Counted from the stretch's first letter, positions 8,141 to 16,155 are shown. The stretch is 64,000 nucleotides of DNA from Allosphingosinicella deserti (GCF_003012735.1 NZ_PXYI01000007.1:1-64000); one strand, 5' to 3'. The notes: generated from the letters alone by a model not told the origin. Program-made: numbers and translations.

Positions 8141-8461
8141 ATGGGCCATACAGAAAGTCAGTTACATGAGGCCATCAGTTCCCTTGAACGGGCGCAACGT
8201 CTGCTTGCGCAACCGGCAAACCTGAACTCGTATGACTTGCTGCGCGTAGCGACCCTCCTCGTGGAGGCGGACGAGGCACTCGAGAGGGCAAGGGAGCTGG
8301 ACCCGAGCGTAAAGCTGCCACTTCTCGACGCGGTGCTCGACGAGCTACGCGATGCTACGGCAAACTTCACCAACCCGAGTTCGTGCGGGCAGCCAAGCAG
8401 GCAAGGCGGCAAAGGCCCAACCTCTTCGTGCGTTGAGCCGGGACCCCCGCCATGGCCGTGA
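8141..8461 (+). CDS. Hypothetical helical protein, 106 aa
   Basis: Unrecognised. The first 75 residues form amphipathic helices with leucine and charge periodicity (LHEAISSLERAQRLLAQ, LLRVATLLVEADEALERARE), suggesting a helical bundle or TPR-like repeat pair. The last 30 residues are low-complexity and proline-rich. The start at 8141 is the first ATG after R9, and the stop directly touches R10. It is one of the few plus-strand modules. Confidence 0.65.
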   Translation: MGHTESQLHEAISSLERAQRLLAQPANLNSYDLLRVATLLVEADEALERARELDPSVKLPLLDAVLDELRDATANFTNPSSCGQPSRQGGKGPTSSCVEPGPPPWP

Positions 8462-8587
8462 CGCGTCTTAGCGATCCCGTGCAGCCCTTGGCGGCGCAAT
8501 CGTCCACCTGGCGCTGAAAACCTGACGTACGTCGCAGCGGCGGCCGATTGCGGCGGAAACAGCTGAATGGGGTGGATGAGGGACGCT
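8462..8587 (+). repeat. R10: dispersed repeat, left end eroded
   Basis: It matches the R7 subtype from GACGCGTCTTAGCGATCC through GGCGGCGCAATCGTC, with middle AAACCTGACGTACGTCG and right end GGGGTGGATGAGGGACGC. The AATGTC left end is missing. The next gene's stop codon (TCA at 8587-8589) overlaps the right end. Confidence 0.8.
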
Positions 8588-9030
8588 CAGCTTTGAAGTT
8601 TGCGCCAGCCTGTTGAGAACGTCAGCTCTTGGGCTACCGTTCCGATGCGAACCTCCAGCGGGTCGCCGTAAGAGCGCGGGTCACCCTCCGGAAAATCGTC
8701 AAAGATTGCGAGCGCACTTTCCAGCGCATCATCCTCGTCCAAGCCGAACGTCGTGACGGACGTGATCAGCTCACCCGGACGGCGGAACTCGACGCCGAAA
8801 TACTCCATACCCGGCCGCCATGTTTCGGAGGGCGACTCCGGTTCCAACTGGTCGGTGTGCGGAGCCGGCGGCATATCTGGCAAGCGCTTCTCGAAGCAGC
8901 AAGTGTGGCAGGGCCAACTCGTCGTGAGGCCGCTCGCCGTTTCGAGGCGGAGGTACGCCGGATCCGCATCAGAGAAATCGGATGTTCCGCAGAAACAGCA
9001 CGGCGTGATTGAATGCGGCTGATCGCTCAT
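8587..9030 (-). CDS. Hypothetical protein with zinc-ribbon-like cysteines, 147 aa
   Basis: The N-terminus contains CCFCGTSDF and, 27 residues later, WPCHTCCFEKRL. These two CxxC knuckles probably bind zinc. The C-terminal half is acidic with an EYFGVEFRRPGELITSVTTF strand and a LDEDDALESALAIFDDF helix. I do not recognise a named family. The start ATG at 9030 is 47 bp from R11, and the stop overlaps R10. Confidence 0.7.
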   Translation of the reverse strand: MSDQPHSITPCCFCGTSDFSDADPAYLRLETASGLTTSWPCHTCCFEKRLPDMPPAPHTDQLEPESPSETWRPGMEYFGVEFRRPGELITSVTTFGLDEDDALESALAIFDDFPEGDPRSYGDPLEVRIGTVAQELTFSTGWRKLQS

Positions 9031-9076
9031 GCTCTATGCTTCCTCGTGCGTACGGACACATAGTAGGTTTGTCGGG

Positions 9077-9220
9077 AACGTCTGCAATGGATCGACGCGC
9101 GTCCTAGGTGCCCACATGGCGCACGCCAACGGCGAGCGGCAGGGTGCCGCGCGGAAGCGGACCTTCGCCGGGTCGCCTGGCGATCGCGTCGGGAACAGCC
9201 GGAGAGGGTCGGACCTGGTC
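9077..9220 (+). repeat. R11: dispersed 145-bp repeat, CCTAGG subtype
   Basis: Left end AACGTCTGCAATGGATCGAC, then GCGTCCTAGGTG, middle GGAAGCGGACCTTCGCCG, right half GGGAACAGCCGGAGAGGGTC. Hairpin TCGCC-T-GGCGA, as in R4. Confidence 0.88.
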
Positions 9221-9247
9221 CATCGTCTCGGTCTGGTGCACCGCTGA

Positions 9248-9337
9248 GCCAAATGTCAGGCTTCCGAGCGAGAGCCGAAAGTACGTTCCCGTTATGCCGG
9301 ATGGCAGCGGGAACAGCCTCGGGGTGAATAGCAAACC
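9248..9337 (+). repeat. R12: right half of the dispersed repeat
   Basis: It runs from TGTCAGGCTTCCGAGCG through GAGCCGAAAGTACGTTCCC to GGGAACAGCCTCGGGGTG. It follows R11 by 28 bp with no gene between, so two copies lie nearly in tandem and a module may have been lost here. Confidence 0.7.
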
Positions 9338-9395
9338 TTGCACATGGCAGTCGGCGCAAATGATCCGGTCAGCTGAGAACCGGTGAAACGCTGGA

Positions 9396-9644
9396 TCATA
9401 GTTCTGGCGCATCGACCGCTCGCAACCATGGAATCATCGAACGAGCGTCGCGCTCCGCAGCCGCACGACTGGCGTACAGCCCCGACAGATGAGAAGACCG
9501 CCAGTAGGTCAAAGGCCCAAGTTGCGGATGATCATCAACAGCTTCCTCGGTCTCCTCGAACGAGTAGAAGCCATTGCCATGGTCGAAAAATTCGACCCTC
9601 GCTTTGCGATCGCCCCGGTTGATGAGGTCGAGGTCCTTTTCCAT
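9396..9644 (-). CDS. Hypothetical protein, 82 aa
   Basis: Unrecognised small protein with an aromatic-rich RVEFFDHGNGFYSFEE segment and a C-terminal helix. I prefer the ATG at 9644; a GTG seven codons upstream is possible. It lies between half-copy R12 and R13. No signal or membrane segment is seen. Confidence 0.6.
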   Translation of the reverse strand: MEKDLDLINRGDRKARVEFFDHGNGFYSFEETEEAVDDHPQLGPLTYWRSSHLSGLYASRAAAERDARSMIPWLRAVDAPEL

Positions 9645-9686
9645 GGCGATCGAGGATGGCGACACTGAGCTATATGAGCAATCGCG

Positions 9687-9831
9687 AAATGTCCGCTTTG
9701 GTCCGAAGCACGTCCTAGGTCCTCGGATGGCGCATGCCGGCGGCGAGCGTCAGGGTTCCGCGCGGAAGCGGACCTTCGCCGGCCGCCGGCGATCGCAACA
9801 GGAACGACAGGGGAGGGTGGCAACCAGACTT
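9687..9831 (+). repeat. R13: dispersed 145-bp repeat, CCTAGG subtype
   Basis: Left end AAATGTCCGCTTTGGTCC, then GCACGTCCTAGGTCC, middle GGAAGCGGACCTTCGC, right half GGAACGACAGGGGAGGGTGG. Hairpin CGCCGGC-C-GCCGGCG at 9777-9791. The stop codon of the next minus-strand gene (TTA at 9830-9832) overlaps the end. Confidence 0.92.
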
Positions 9832-10291
9832 AGTTCGCGGGCAGAAATCCGTCGAAATAGTCTGTATCAGCAAGGAGGTCCGACCGATCCTCAGTCGTGA
9901 CGAGCGAGGGATCGGACGAAGTTGGTGGGTCATCCTCATGGCGCAGGCAGAGAAACGCCTGCCCATCATAGCCGAACGTGACTGCGCGACACGTCGCAAT
10001 CGATCGAATGATCGCTGCTTTTCCGGAAAAGGGATCAACCGACATCCGAACCAAGCGGGCAATCTCTCGAGGATCACTCAACGTGTGCACCTGTGGCTTC
10101 GCCAAATCCTCGGTGCATGTGCTCCATTCCGGCCCGCCCGGATCGCGCCAGTCGACAGCATAGTGGAAGCAGTCGCCGCGGGCACGTAGCGCCTGGCAGA
10201 CAATGTCCGTCACAAGGGAGATGCAGGCCTGTACGCGAGAATCCTCAGGATCAGCGAGGTCGATTACCGGAGATATGCCGTAGGCTTTCAT
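9830..10291 (-). CDS. Hypothetical protein, 153 aa
   Basis: Unrecognised soluble protein with two recognisable parts. The N-terminal half has a SLVTDIVCQALRARGDCFHY helix. The C-terminal half is strand-rich (AAIIRSIATCRAVTFGYDGQ, AFLCLRHED) with an acidic tail. I chose the ATG at 10291; the frame remains open far upstream through R14 and the next gene, but that is antisense coincidence. The stop is inside R13 and the start is 24 bp from R14. Confidence 0.7.
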   Translation of the reverse strand: MKAYGISPVIDLADPEDSRVQACISLVTDIVCQALRARGDCFHYAVDWRDPGGPEWSTCTEDLAKPQVHTLSDPREIARLVRMSVDPFSGKAAIIRSIATCRAVTFGYDGQAFLCLRHEDDPPTSSDPSLVTTEDRSDLLADTDYFDGFLPAN

Positions 10292-10314
10292 GCGGACAGC
10301 ATGATGCAAACTTC

Positions 10315-10449
10315 GTATGGCGGCAACGGGTCGGAGCACGCCATAGCATGGGACGCGGCGCGAGCCGGCGCCGAACGTCAGGCTGCGGCGTCGCCCCGGC
10401 TCCGAGCAGCCACCGCAGGAACGACAGGGGAGGGTGGAAGGGAAAAGTT
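10315..10449 (+). repeat. R14: dispersed 145-bp repeat
   Basis: Left end TATGGCGGCAACGGGTCGGA, then GCACGCCATAGCATGG, GAACGTCAGGCTGCGGCG, right half GGAACGACAGGGGAGGGTGG ending GAAAAGTTG. The middle GCGGACATT motif is replaced by a CCCCGG stretch. Weak hairpin arms TGCGG and CCGCA. Confidence 0.82.
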
Positions 10450-10530
10450 GGGCTAAGCCCCAGCGAAGGCTGCTTCCATAGGCATGATAGGCGGGGGTGA
10501 AAGGGCGATGTTGTCGAGCTTGTTCTCCGG

Positions 10531-11532
10531 CTAGTCGACCGACGAGGATCGGAAGCCCCGGACGGTCCGGCGCCAGGCGAGCACGATCGAAGCCAGCGCC
10601 CCACCAAGGAACAGCATGTTGCCCATCGTATCGACCATCGGCGTCGATGTCGTCACCATCGCGGGTAGCAGGAGACTCCACCACCCATAGGTCAGCAGCG
10701 CTCCTCCGGTCAGCGCCAGACGGTGCAGCGGGCTCCAACCCGCAGCGTGGCTCCAATAATGTATCAGAAGAGCCAGGGCGAGCAGCAGGCCGACCATCGC
10801 GCCGACGTTCACGATGGCGGAGACGGAGTGCATCGTCCAGGTGGTCAGCATGAAGAGGGACAACAGCGTAAAGGCGCTGATACCCGCCGTGACGGCGGAA
10901 GGGGCGCGTCTCGCCGCGCGCGCGACACGTGCCCGGCGTCGCCCCAGGAACCAGGTTGCGGCGCAGAGCAGAATCACAATCGCCGCCGCTGCACTTAGCT
11001 GGGCGACCGATGCGGCGGCCCGGGCCCCGGAGGCAAAAGCCACCCCGATGCAACCGAGGGCGAAAGCGAGCATCGTTGCGGCGAGACCCCGGGACGACAG
11101 CCAGAGTGATCCCGCGTGCTTCGGCCAGAGTGCCTCACTGAGGTTGATGGCGGCTCCGGTGCTCCAGATCGCGTGAAGAGCGAGGACGAAGACGCTCCAC
11201 CAGGCGCCTATGCCGGCCGCTGGAAGGTAGCCGTAATCCAGCAGCCGAAGGCCAAGAAAATTGCGATCGAACAGGGACTGCGTGACGAAGCTCTCCTCGA
11301 TGATCCCGTATGCGAGCCCGAGCATCAGTATCCCGGGCCAACCGGAACCCAAGCGACGTGCGAATTCGCGAACGAGCAAGGCCCCGGTGCCGTATAGCAA
11401 GCAAAGCAACGGCAGCATCCACAGCATGTCGATCGCCATGTTCCCCAGGAGGAATTCACCGATCAGCGGCGAGGCGACCAGCAATGTCACGGCGGGCCAG
11501 GGCTGGACCTGATGAGCGGGGTTCGACATCAT
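10531..11532 (-). CDS. Polytopic membrane protein, 333 aa
   Basis: About nine or ten hydrophobic segments span the protein, so it is an integral inner-membrane protein. The segment LMLGLAYGIIEESFVTQSLF recalls the EE motif of CPBP-like intramembrane proteases, but the other CPBP motifs are not clear, so no family is assigned. It is divergent from the MarR gene with only 32 bp between the two start codons. That gap holds a perfect palindrome, so MarR probably represses this gene as well as itself. Two adjacent ATGs (11532 and 11529) are possible starts. Confidence 0.75.
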   Translation of the reverse strand: MMSNPAHQVQPWPAVTLLVASPLIGEFLLGNMAIDMLWMLPLLCLLYGTGALLVREFARRLGSGWPGILMLGLAYGIIEESFVTQSLFDRNFLGLRLLDYGYLPAAGIGAWWSVFVLALHAIWSTGAAINLSEALWPKHAGSLWLSSRGLAATMLAFALGCIGVAFASGARAAASVAQLSAAAAIVILLCAATWFLGRRRARVARAARRAPSAVTAGISAFTLLSLFMLTTWTMHSVSAIVNVGAMVGLLLALALLIHYWSHAAGWSPLHRLALTGGALLTYGWWSLLLPAMVTTSTPMVDTMGNMLFLGGALASIVLAWRRTVRGFRSSSVD

Positions 11533-11544
11533 AGGAGGAGTATC

Positions 11545-11560
11545 TTATCTCGTGAGATAA
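11545..11560. promoter_or_regulatory. Candidate MarR operator
   Basis: TTATCTC-GT-GAGATAA is a perfect inverted repeat with seven-base arms. It sits in the 32-bp divergent gap, ending 4 bp before the marR ATG. Its size and position fit MarR-family operators. Binding would block both start regions. Confidence 0.75.
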
Positions 11561-11564
11561 AGCA

Positions 11565-12014
11565 ATGCCGTCGAACAGTTTGAACGCGCAATTCGACTCC
11601 GCGGGGCGTGCGGCAAGCGAGGCTATGGTCGATTTCGACAGGCGCATGGCGGAGCGCCTTGGCCTCGGGTATAACGATTATCGCTGTCTCGATCTGCTGC
11701 TTGCACGCGGTGCCATGCAGGCCGGGGAGCTTGCCCGCGCCATTGGCTTCACAACCGGTGCCGTAACAGGGATCGTCGATCGCCTGGTACGCGCAGGCTT
11801 CGTCGAGCGCGCCGTCGACAGTGCGGATCTTCGGAGAGTGGTTGTTACACCGGTTGCGGCGGCGGCGAACGCACGTGTCTGGCCTCGCCTGCACAACCTC
11901 GACAGGCGCCTAGAGGAGCTGCATCGCTCCTACAGCGACAAGGAGCGCGCGGTTCTGCTCGACTATCTCGCGCGGCTTGCCGAGGCGATGCGGATCGAGG
12001 CCGAAGCTTTGTGA
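11565..12014 (+). CDS. MarR-family transcriptional regulator
   Basis: This 149-residue winged-helix protein has a dimerisation helix, then the helix-turn-helix AGELARAIGFTTGAVTGIVD (about residues 50-70) and the wing DSADLRRVVVTPV. MarR proteins usually repress a divergent gene and respond to a small ligand. Here the partner is the membrane protein at 10531-11532, sharing the palindrome at 11545-11560. The ATG lies 4 bp after the palindrome with no separate Shine-Dalgarno, so the transcript may be near leaderless. Confidence 0.92.
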   Translation: MPSNSLNAQFDSAGRAASEAMVDFDRRMAERLGLGYNDYRCLDLLLARGAMQAGELARAIGFTTGAVTGIVDRLVRAGFVERAVDSADLRRVVVTPVAAAANARVWPRLHNLDRRLEELHRSYSDKERAVLLDYLARLAEAMRIEAEAL

Positions 12015-12128
12015 TCGTGACGCAGCGCCGCAGCAAATCGGCTGAACAGCCTCGTTGCAGAGGCGGGCTGTGGACGATGCGCTGGTACGTGTGCGGCGAT
12101 CTTGAACCACAATCGACGACCGCGCCTG

Positions 12129-12273
12129 TGGCGGCCCTGGGTCGGACCCGGCCCAACATCCCGATCTGACCGCCTGGCGGCGCCGATGTCAGGCTGCCGC
12201 GCGAAAACGGACGTTCGCGGATGCGGCCTCCGTCGCCGGCGCCAACAGCCGAACCGGTTGGAAAGGCGGCATT
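12129..12273 (+). repeat. R15: dispersed 145-bp repeat
   Basis: It is close to the R1 subtype: CCCGATCTGACCGCCTGGCG, CGATGTCAGGCTGCCGCG, middle GAAAACGGACGTTCGCGG, right end GTTGGAAAGGCGGCATT. It ends 14 bp before the plus-strand OmpA-like gene. Confidence 0.88.
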
Positions 12274-12287
12274 GACCCTGAGGCGCG

Positions 12288-12773
12288 TTGCGGTATCGTT
12301 TCATCATGATGGCGGCACTTCTCATGTTGCTCTCCGCGCCGGCGGAGCCTCAAGAGAATCATTCGCGCGGCTGCAGCGGGTTCGAAACGCCGCATGGATT
12401 GGTGATCGTCGATCGCTGGGCTTGGGCCTTTTTCGATCCGGGCAGTACACACATCAACGACGACGGCAAGGCGATGCTCGACAAGTTCGCCTCCAGCTAT
12501 GACGCTCCGGCTACATGCCCCGTCGTGGTCAGCGGCCACAGTGACTTGGCTGAGGCGAAGCGGGATGACTCGTCACTCTCTCGTCTGCGCGCGCAGACCG
12601 TTGCCAGCTATCTGCGCGATCGCGGGCTGACGGCGCCGATTCGCGTTGAAGCGCTAGGCGGCAAAGACCTCCTCGTTGCCACTCCTGCGGGCGTCTCCGA
12701 GCCTCAGAATCGCTTTGTACAAGTATGGGTGGACGACTCCGGTTCTTTGCCGCGCTCATCCGACACACGGTGA
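12288..12773 (+). CDS. Secreted OmpA-like domain protein, 161 aa
   Basis: A short signal peptide (MRYRFIMMAALLMLLSAPA) is followed by an OmpA/MotB-type domain: FFDPGSTHINDDGKAML, VVVSGHSDLAEAKRDDSSLS, RLRAQTVASYLRDRG and ENRFVQVWV-like closing strand (QNRFVQVWV). The conserved peptidoglycan-binding pattern (D...LS..RA..V..YL) is largely retained, so it may bind the cell wall in the periplasm. An alternative start is the ATG at 12306. A truncated relative lies at 29128-29385. Confidence 0.75.
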   Translation: MRYRFIMMAALLMLLSAPAEPQENHSRGCSGFETPHGLVIVDRWAWAFFDPGSTHINDDGKAMLDKFASSYDAPATCPVVVSGHSDLAEAKRDDSSLSRLRAQTVASYLRDRGLTAPIRVEALGGKDLLVATPAGVSEPQNRFVQVWVDDSGSLPRSSDTR

Positions 12774-12797
12774 AAATGTCCAGCCGGGCATGAAGTA

Positions 12798-12930
12798 CAT
12801 GGCCGCCATGGGGCGACCGCGGTCGCGCATCGGTCCTGATGGTGGCGGCGGTGCGATCGTCAGCCTGCCTCGCCAAAGCGGGCGTAGGCCGCCCCGGCGC
12901 CAATTTGGCGGTGAAGCAGTGGTCGAGCCG
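12798..12930 (+). repeat. R16: dispersed repeat, diverged
   Basis: It resembles R7 and R10: CATGGCCGCCATGGGGCGAC, GCATCGGTCCTGATGGTGG, GCGATCGTCAGCCTGCC, middle AAAGCGGGCGTAGGCC. The right end is decayed (AAGCAGTGGTCGAG). Confidence 0.7.
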
Positions 12931-13175
12931 GTTGATCGTCCTCCGGCAATTCATTGGAGCCGTTCACGTGTCGAACGTATGTACCCATAACTGGCGCGTG
13001 CCCTTCCTCGAGCGACCACGATCCGCACCGGCGGCCCGGGCGTCTGGATGTTTTTCCCGCCTGAAAACCCTGACGGCCAAGTCTCAGGCCACCGATCCAG
13101 CATCCTGATTGGCTCGGGCGCTGGATCGGTGAAGGGATCGAACCCGCGGATCATCCTCTCGCCTCGGAGAAGATC
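12931..13175. other. Intergenic stretch without a convincing gene
   Basis: A 67-codon minus-strand frame (12951-13154) spans most of this stretch. It shows no recognisable domain, no signal and no start context, so I leave it unassigned. Confidence 0.4.
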
Positions 13176-13457
13176 CTAGGCCAAGGAATCCGCGTCGGCG
13201 AATGGGACCTCGAACCGCAGATACTGCGAGCAGTCCATGCCGCAGAGCTCGGCGTATCGAACATCTGAAGCGGCGTTCGGCAATCGTTGCTCAGAGCCTA
13301 ACAGGACAACAGGCTGGATGCTGTTCATCCGCAGCGGCTTCGACGAGTCCCCATCCGCGCACAACTGGCCCAGTGCGTGAGATAGATCGCAACCCGTTCC
13401 GAGAAGCGCCCGGAAATCTTCGGAGACGACAATGGAGGGAAACCTGTCTCTGAGCAT
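13176..13457 (-). CDS. Hypothetical protein, 93 aa
   Basis: Unrecognised small protein with three cysteines (TGCDLS, LCADG, CGMDCSQ) and no signal or membrane segment. The start ATG at 13457 is the only good choice. It could be a remnant of a larger gene, since the preceding 245 bp contain no other feature. No repeat copy separates it from the divergent gene at 13535. Confidence 0.5.
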   Translation of the reverse strand: MLRDRFPSIVVSEDFRALLGTGCDLSHALGQLCADGDSSKPLRMNSIQPVVLLGSEQRLPNAASDVRYAELCGMDCSQYLRFEVPFADADSLA

Positions 13458-13534
13458 CGATCCGGCGCAGCAGGAGATCGCCCCAACACCTTGTTAACCC
13501 CATGCACCTAGCAAGCTCCGCTGGAGGTGAGGCG

Positions 13535-13858
13535 ATGGCGTGGACGAGCGACGAGGACGAGGCGGTGAGGCACATCCTGCTCGCCTGGGAGACGCTTTCG
13601 CCGGGAGATCTTTCAACACTTTCTTTCATACTCAAACATCCGGGCGGTCGATTGGCCACCGCCGAAGGGAGCGCAAACTGCACGATGTGGGAGAATTTCG
13701 AGCGCCTAGGCTGGGCCCGGAGCGTGGATATCGGGCTTCCTCCACCCGCCAGGTTCTTCGAAGTAACAGAAGACGGGTACGGCTACATACCGCGCTTCAT
13801 CGAGCGCTTTCACCTTGGGCCGGTTTTCGATCGCCCTACGCAACCCTCAGCGGGATAG
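13535..13858 (+). CDS. Hypothetical protein, 107 aa
   Basis: Unrecognised cytoplasmic protein. It has an acidic N-terminal helix (TSDEDEAVRHILLAWETLSP), a LSFILKHPGGRLATAEGS turn and a C-terminal PARFFEVTEDGYGYIPRF segment that looks like the wing of a winged-helix fold. A ribosome-binding sequence GGAGGTGA lies about six bases before the ATG at 13535, which fixes the start over the earlier ATG at 13502. Confidence 0.65.
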   Translation: MAWTSDEDEAVRHILLAWETLSPGDLSTLSFILKHPGGRLATAEGSANCTMWENFERLGWARSVDIGLPPPARFFEVTEDGYGYIPRFIERFHLGPVFDRPTQPSAG

Positions 13859-13961
13859 TGGAACCTCATCTCGCATCTGGGTAGAAATGCGACCTGGCGG
13901 CTATGGCGGTGGTCGGTGGTTCGCGGGGTCTGATGCTTGCGGCAAAGAGCGATGTAAGCCG

Positions 13962-14486
13962 TCATGCGATGGCTCGGCGGATCACCACGGACAAGGCGTC
14001 GTCCGTCCAATCCTCCATGTCCAGCAAGGTCCGATAGGGGTCGCCGGCCAGCTGCAACGCAGCCGCGAAAGCCGGCTCGGTTTTCAGGCCGTTTCGCCTG
14101 AACGCCATCACAGCAGAAGCAAGGCCTTGGCCACCCAGAGTGAGCAGGCGCCGTTCCATGACGAAATGCCGCCATCCGGCCTGTTCGGCTACCGGGTCTA
14201 CATGGCCGAAGATCTCGAAATCCCACGCGTGCGCTTCGAAGGTCCCCAGGACGGGACGATCAGTTCCGCTCCATTGCCACATGCGAAATTTCGGGCGCGA
14301 TCCGAACGCGTTCCAGACTGCTGATGCGAAGCGATTGGAATCGGGCGCATGGCAGAGGATATCGATATCGCTCGTCGGTATATCGAGGTTCAGCGGGGGT
14401 GTGCCGGCAATGTGCGGGTCGAACTCCGACAGGGCGGACAGGATGTCCGCGCGATCGACGGCTTCGCGATAGCCGGGTCTGCCCAT
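13962..14486 (-). CDS. DUF4269 domain protein (nucleotidyltransferase-like)
   Basis: This 174-residue protein matches the DUF4269 pattern. An early TPPLNLDIPTSDIDILCHA segment contains a D-x-D pair like the metal site of nucleotidyltransferase folds. Later come GTFEAHAWDFEIFG and ERRLLTLGG. DUF4269 proteins belong to the polymerase-beta-like superfamily and have no established substrate. No partner gene (for example HEPN) is adjacent. The ATG at 14486 gives the expected length for the family. Confidence 0.75.
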   Translation of the reverse strand: MGRPGYREAVDRADILSALSEFDPHIAGTPPLNLDIPTSDIDILCHAPDSNRFASAVWNAFGSRPKFRMWQWSGTDRPVLGTFEAHAWDFEIFGHVDPVAEQAGWRHFVMERRLLTLGGQGLASAVMAFRRNGLKTEPAFAAALQLAGDPYRTLLDMEDWTDDALSVVIRRAIA

Positions 14487-14891
14487 TGTTTCTGCTCACA
14501 TCCTTGTCGAGGCGACCCGCAATAGCCGAATAGGAAAGCGGCGGAAGCGATCGAAAGCACTCGTAAATGTCCGGGCGCTGAGGGCGATGACCGCTGACGG
14601 ATGCCAGTACGCGGATGATGAACGGAAGAGGGCATTTCCTGGCGTATCGTGTCCGCTGCGATGAGGGGCTGCGGGCGGAGTCGGTCGTCGTTCTTGATCT
14701 TACCACATTGGCGCCGACGACAGACCGCTGAGCCAAAGCCGACGTCACCCGGTGGCCTGGCCGCGTGCGGCGGCAGCGACACGGCGGGGTAGACGACCGA
14801 CAGGAGCGATGCGGCGCCGGTGGTCGAACAGCCGTCCGCCGCCACCGCCGTCGTTAAGCTTCCTTCATCGTTCGCGCTTTAGGTGGCGGTT
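14487..14891. other. Intergenic region, no clear gene
   Basis: Overlapping frames on both strands have no recognisable domain. A left-end-like AAATGTCCGGGCGCTGAGGG near 14566 and a CCAAAGCCGACGTC near 14735 may be remnants of the dispersed repeat. The last 15 bases before 14892 provide the next gene's ribosome-binding site. Confidence 0.4.
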
Positions 14892-15152
14892 ATGCACAAG
14901 CTCATCACACTCGCCCTCGCCGCCGGCATCCTGACCGCGTGCCAAGCCGAAGCTGCCGACGACGAGGCTCTTGCCTCGCCGGAGGCCAAGGAGCTCAGGG
15001 CCTGGGCGCGGCAACTCAAGGCGGATGACCCCGCCACAATGCGCCTGCTGGTGACGGATTGCGGCCTGGCGGGGGCGTTCGGCTCGGCCGAAAGCAAGCT
15101 CGAAACCATGCGCTGCATGCACCGCAAGTATGACGAGGGCGTGCGCGCCTGA
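14892..15152 (+). CDS. Putative lipoprotein, 86 aa
   Basis: MHKLITLALAAGILTAC is a type II signal with lipobox LTAC. The mature part is a short charged helix pair with two cysteines (TDCGLAG, RCMHRKY). I chose the ATG at 14892, preceded by AGGTGG, over a GTG nine bases upstream. The stop codon falls inside a hairpin that probably terminates transcription. Function is unknown. Confidence 0.65.
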   Translation: MHKLITLALAAGILTACQAEAADDEALASPEAKELRAWARQLKADDPATMRLLVTDCGLAGAFGSAESKLETMRCMHRKYDEGVRA

Positions 15153-15169
15153 TAGCGGGTCAGGCGCGC
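15143..15169. terminator. Hairpin at the end of the lipoprotein gene
   Basis: GCGCGCCTGA-TAGCGGG-TCAGGCGCGC is a perfect ten-base-arm hairpin overlapping the stop codon. No T-tract follows, so its role as a terminator is likely but unproven. Confidence 0.5.
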
Positions 15170-15288
15170 CAACCGCAGCCTCTCAACGTCTGCTGAAGGG
15201 CGATCCGCGCGGCAGCTGCCATGAGGTGCGCCCTCGAGGATCGGTCGGCCCCTCCGCCAAGCCAAAGCGGAGAGGCCGATTGCTCTTC

Positions 15289-16023
15289 CTACGCCGCTGC
15301 GCCGCCATCGATGTTGAGCGTGGTGCCGGTGATATAGCTCGAATCCGGCCCGGCGAGGAACGAAACCGCGCCCGCAATCTCCTCGACCTTGCCGTAGCGG
15401 CCGAGCGGGATGGCGCCCATCATCTGCTGGGCGAACTCGCTGTCGGCGGGGTTCATGTCGGTATCGATCGGTCCCGGCTGCACGGTGTTGACCAGGATGT
15501 TGCGCGAGGCGAGATCCTTCGCCCAGCCGCGCCCGAGCGCCGCCACCGCCGCCTTGGTCGCGCTGTAGACCGAGGTCGCAGGAAAGGCGAGTTCGCCCGA
15601 AATGCTGCCGATCAGAATTATCCGCCCGCTGTCTTCGAGGTGCGGCAGCGCCGCCCTCGTGCCGACGTGGAGGCCCTTCACATTCACGCCGAACTGGCGA
15701 TCATAGGTCTCGTCGCTATCCTCCGAGACGACGGAGAATTCGGCCACGCCGGCATTGTGGACCAGGATGTCGATCCCGCCCAGGGCGGCGGCCGCCTGCT
15801 CGATGCCGGCGCGCTGCGAGTTCGGGTCGGCGGCGTCGGCCTGAAAGGCGAAGGCGGTGCCGCCTTTGCTCTCGATCGCCGCGACGGTGGCATCCGCAGC
15901 CGCCTTGTTGCCGGCATAGGTGATTGCAACGACAGCGCCATCGGCCGCGAGCCGCTTGGCGATGGCCGAACCGATGCCGCGCGATCCGCCGGTGACGAGC
16001 GCTTTCTTGCCCTGAAGTGACAT
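15289..16023 (-). CDS. SDR-family oxidoreductase
   Basis: This 244-residue classical short-chain dehydrogenase has the nucleotide-binding motif TGGSRGIG (residues 11-18), NAG (90-92), the catalytic serine region GSIS (139-142), Tyr153 and Lys157 in YSATK, and the C-terminal YITGTTLNIDGG. It is predicted to use NADP(H) on an unknown carbonyl substrate. It is transcribed away from an ArsR-type regulator at 16156, with a palindrome between them, so expression is probably controlled by that regulator. Confidence 0.9.
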   Translation of the reverse strand: MSLQGKKALVTGGSRGIGSAIAKRLAADGAVVAITYAGNKAAADATVAAIESKGGTAFAFQADAADPNSQRAGIEQAAAALGGIDILVHNAGVAEFSVVSEDSDETYDRQFGVNVKGLHVGTRAALPHLEDSGRIILIGSISGELAFPATSVYSATKAAVAALGRGWAKDLASRNILVNTVQPGPIDTDMNPADSEFAQQMMGAIPLGRYGKVEEIAGAVSFLAGPDSSYITGTTLNIDGGAAA

Positions 16024-16100
16024 GAGACTTCTCCAAAATTGTGGCCCGCGATCACGGCTTCGTGCGCTGTCGGCAGGGCGGAAGATGGCGCGACGGTTCG

Positions 16101-16123
16101 ATAGTTCAAGATAGCCGAACTAT
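16101..16123. promoter_or_regulatory. Candidate ArsR-type operator
   Basis: ATAGTTC-N9-GAACTAT is a perfect inverted repeat in the divergent SDR/ArsR gap, 33 bp before the regulator ATG. Fused nine-base spacing between seven-base arms suits a homodimeric winged-helix protein. Confidence 0.7.
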
Positions 16124-16155
16124 TAAAATGTGCGGAGCGATCCTATATCCGGCTC

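Noticed and set aside
9830-11053. A 407-codon frame joining the module gene at 9830 with upstream sequence
   Set aside because: It reads through repeat R14 and antisense in another frame of the membrane-protein gene. The real protein is the last 153 codons.
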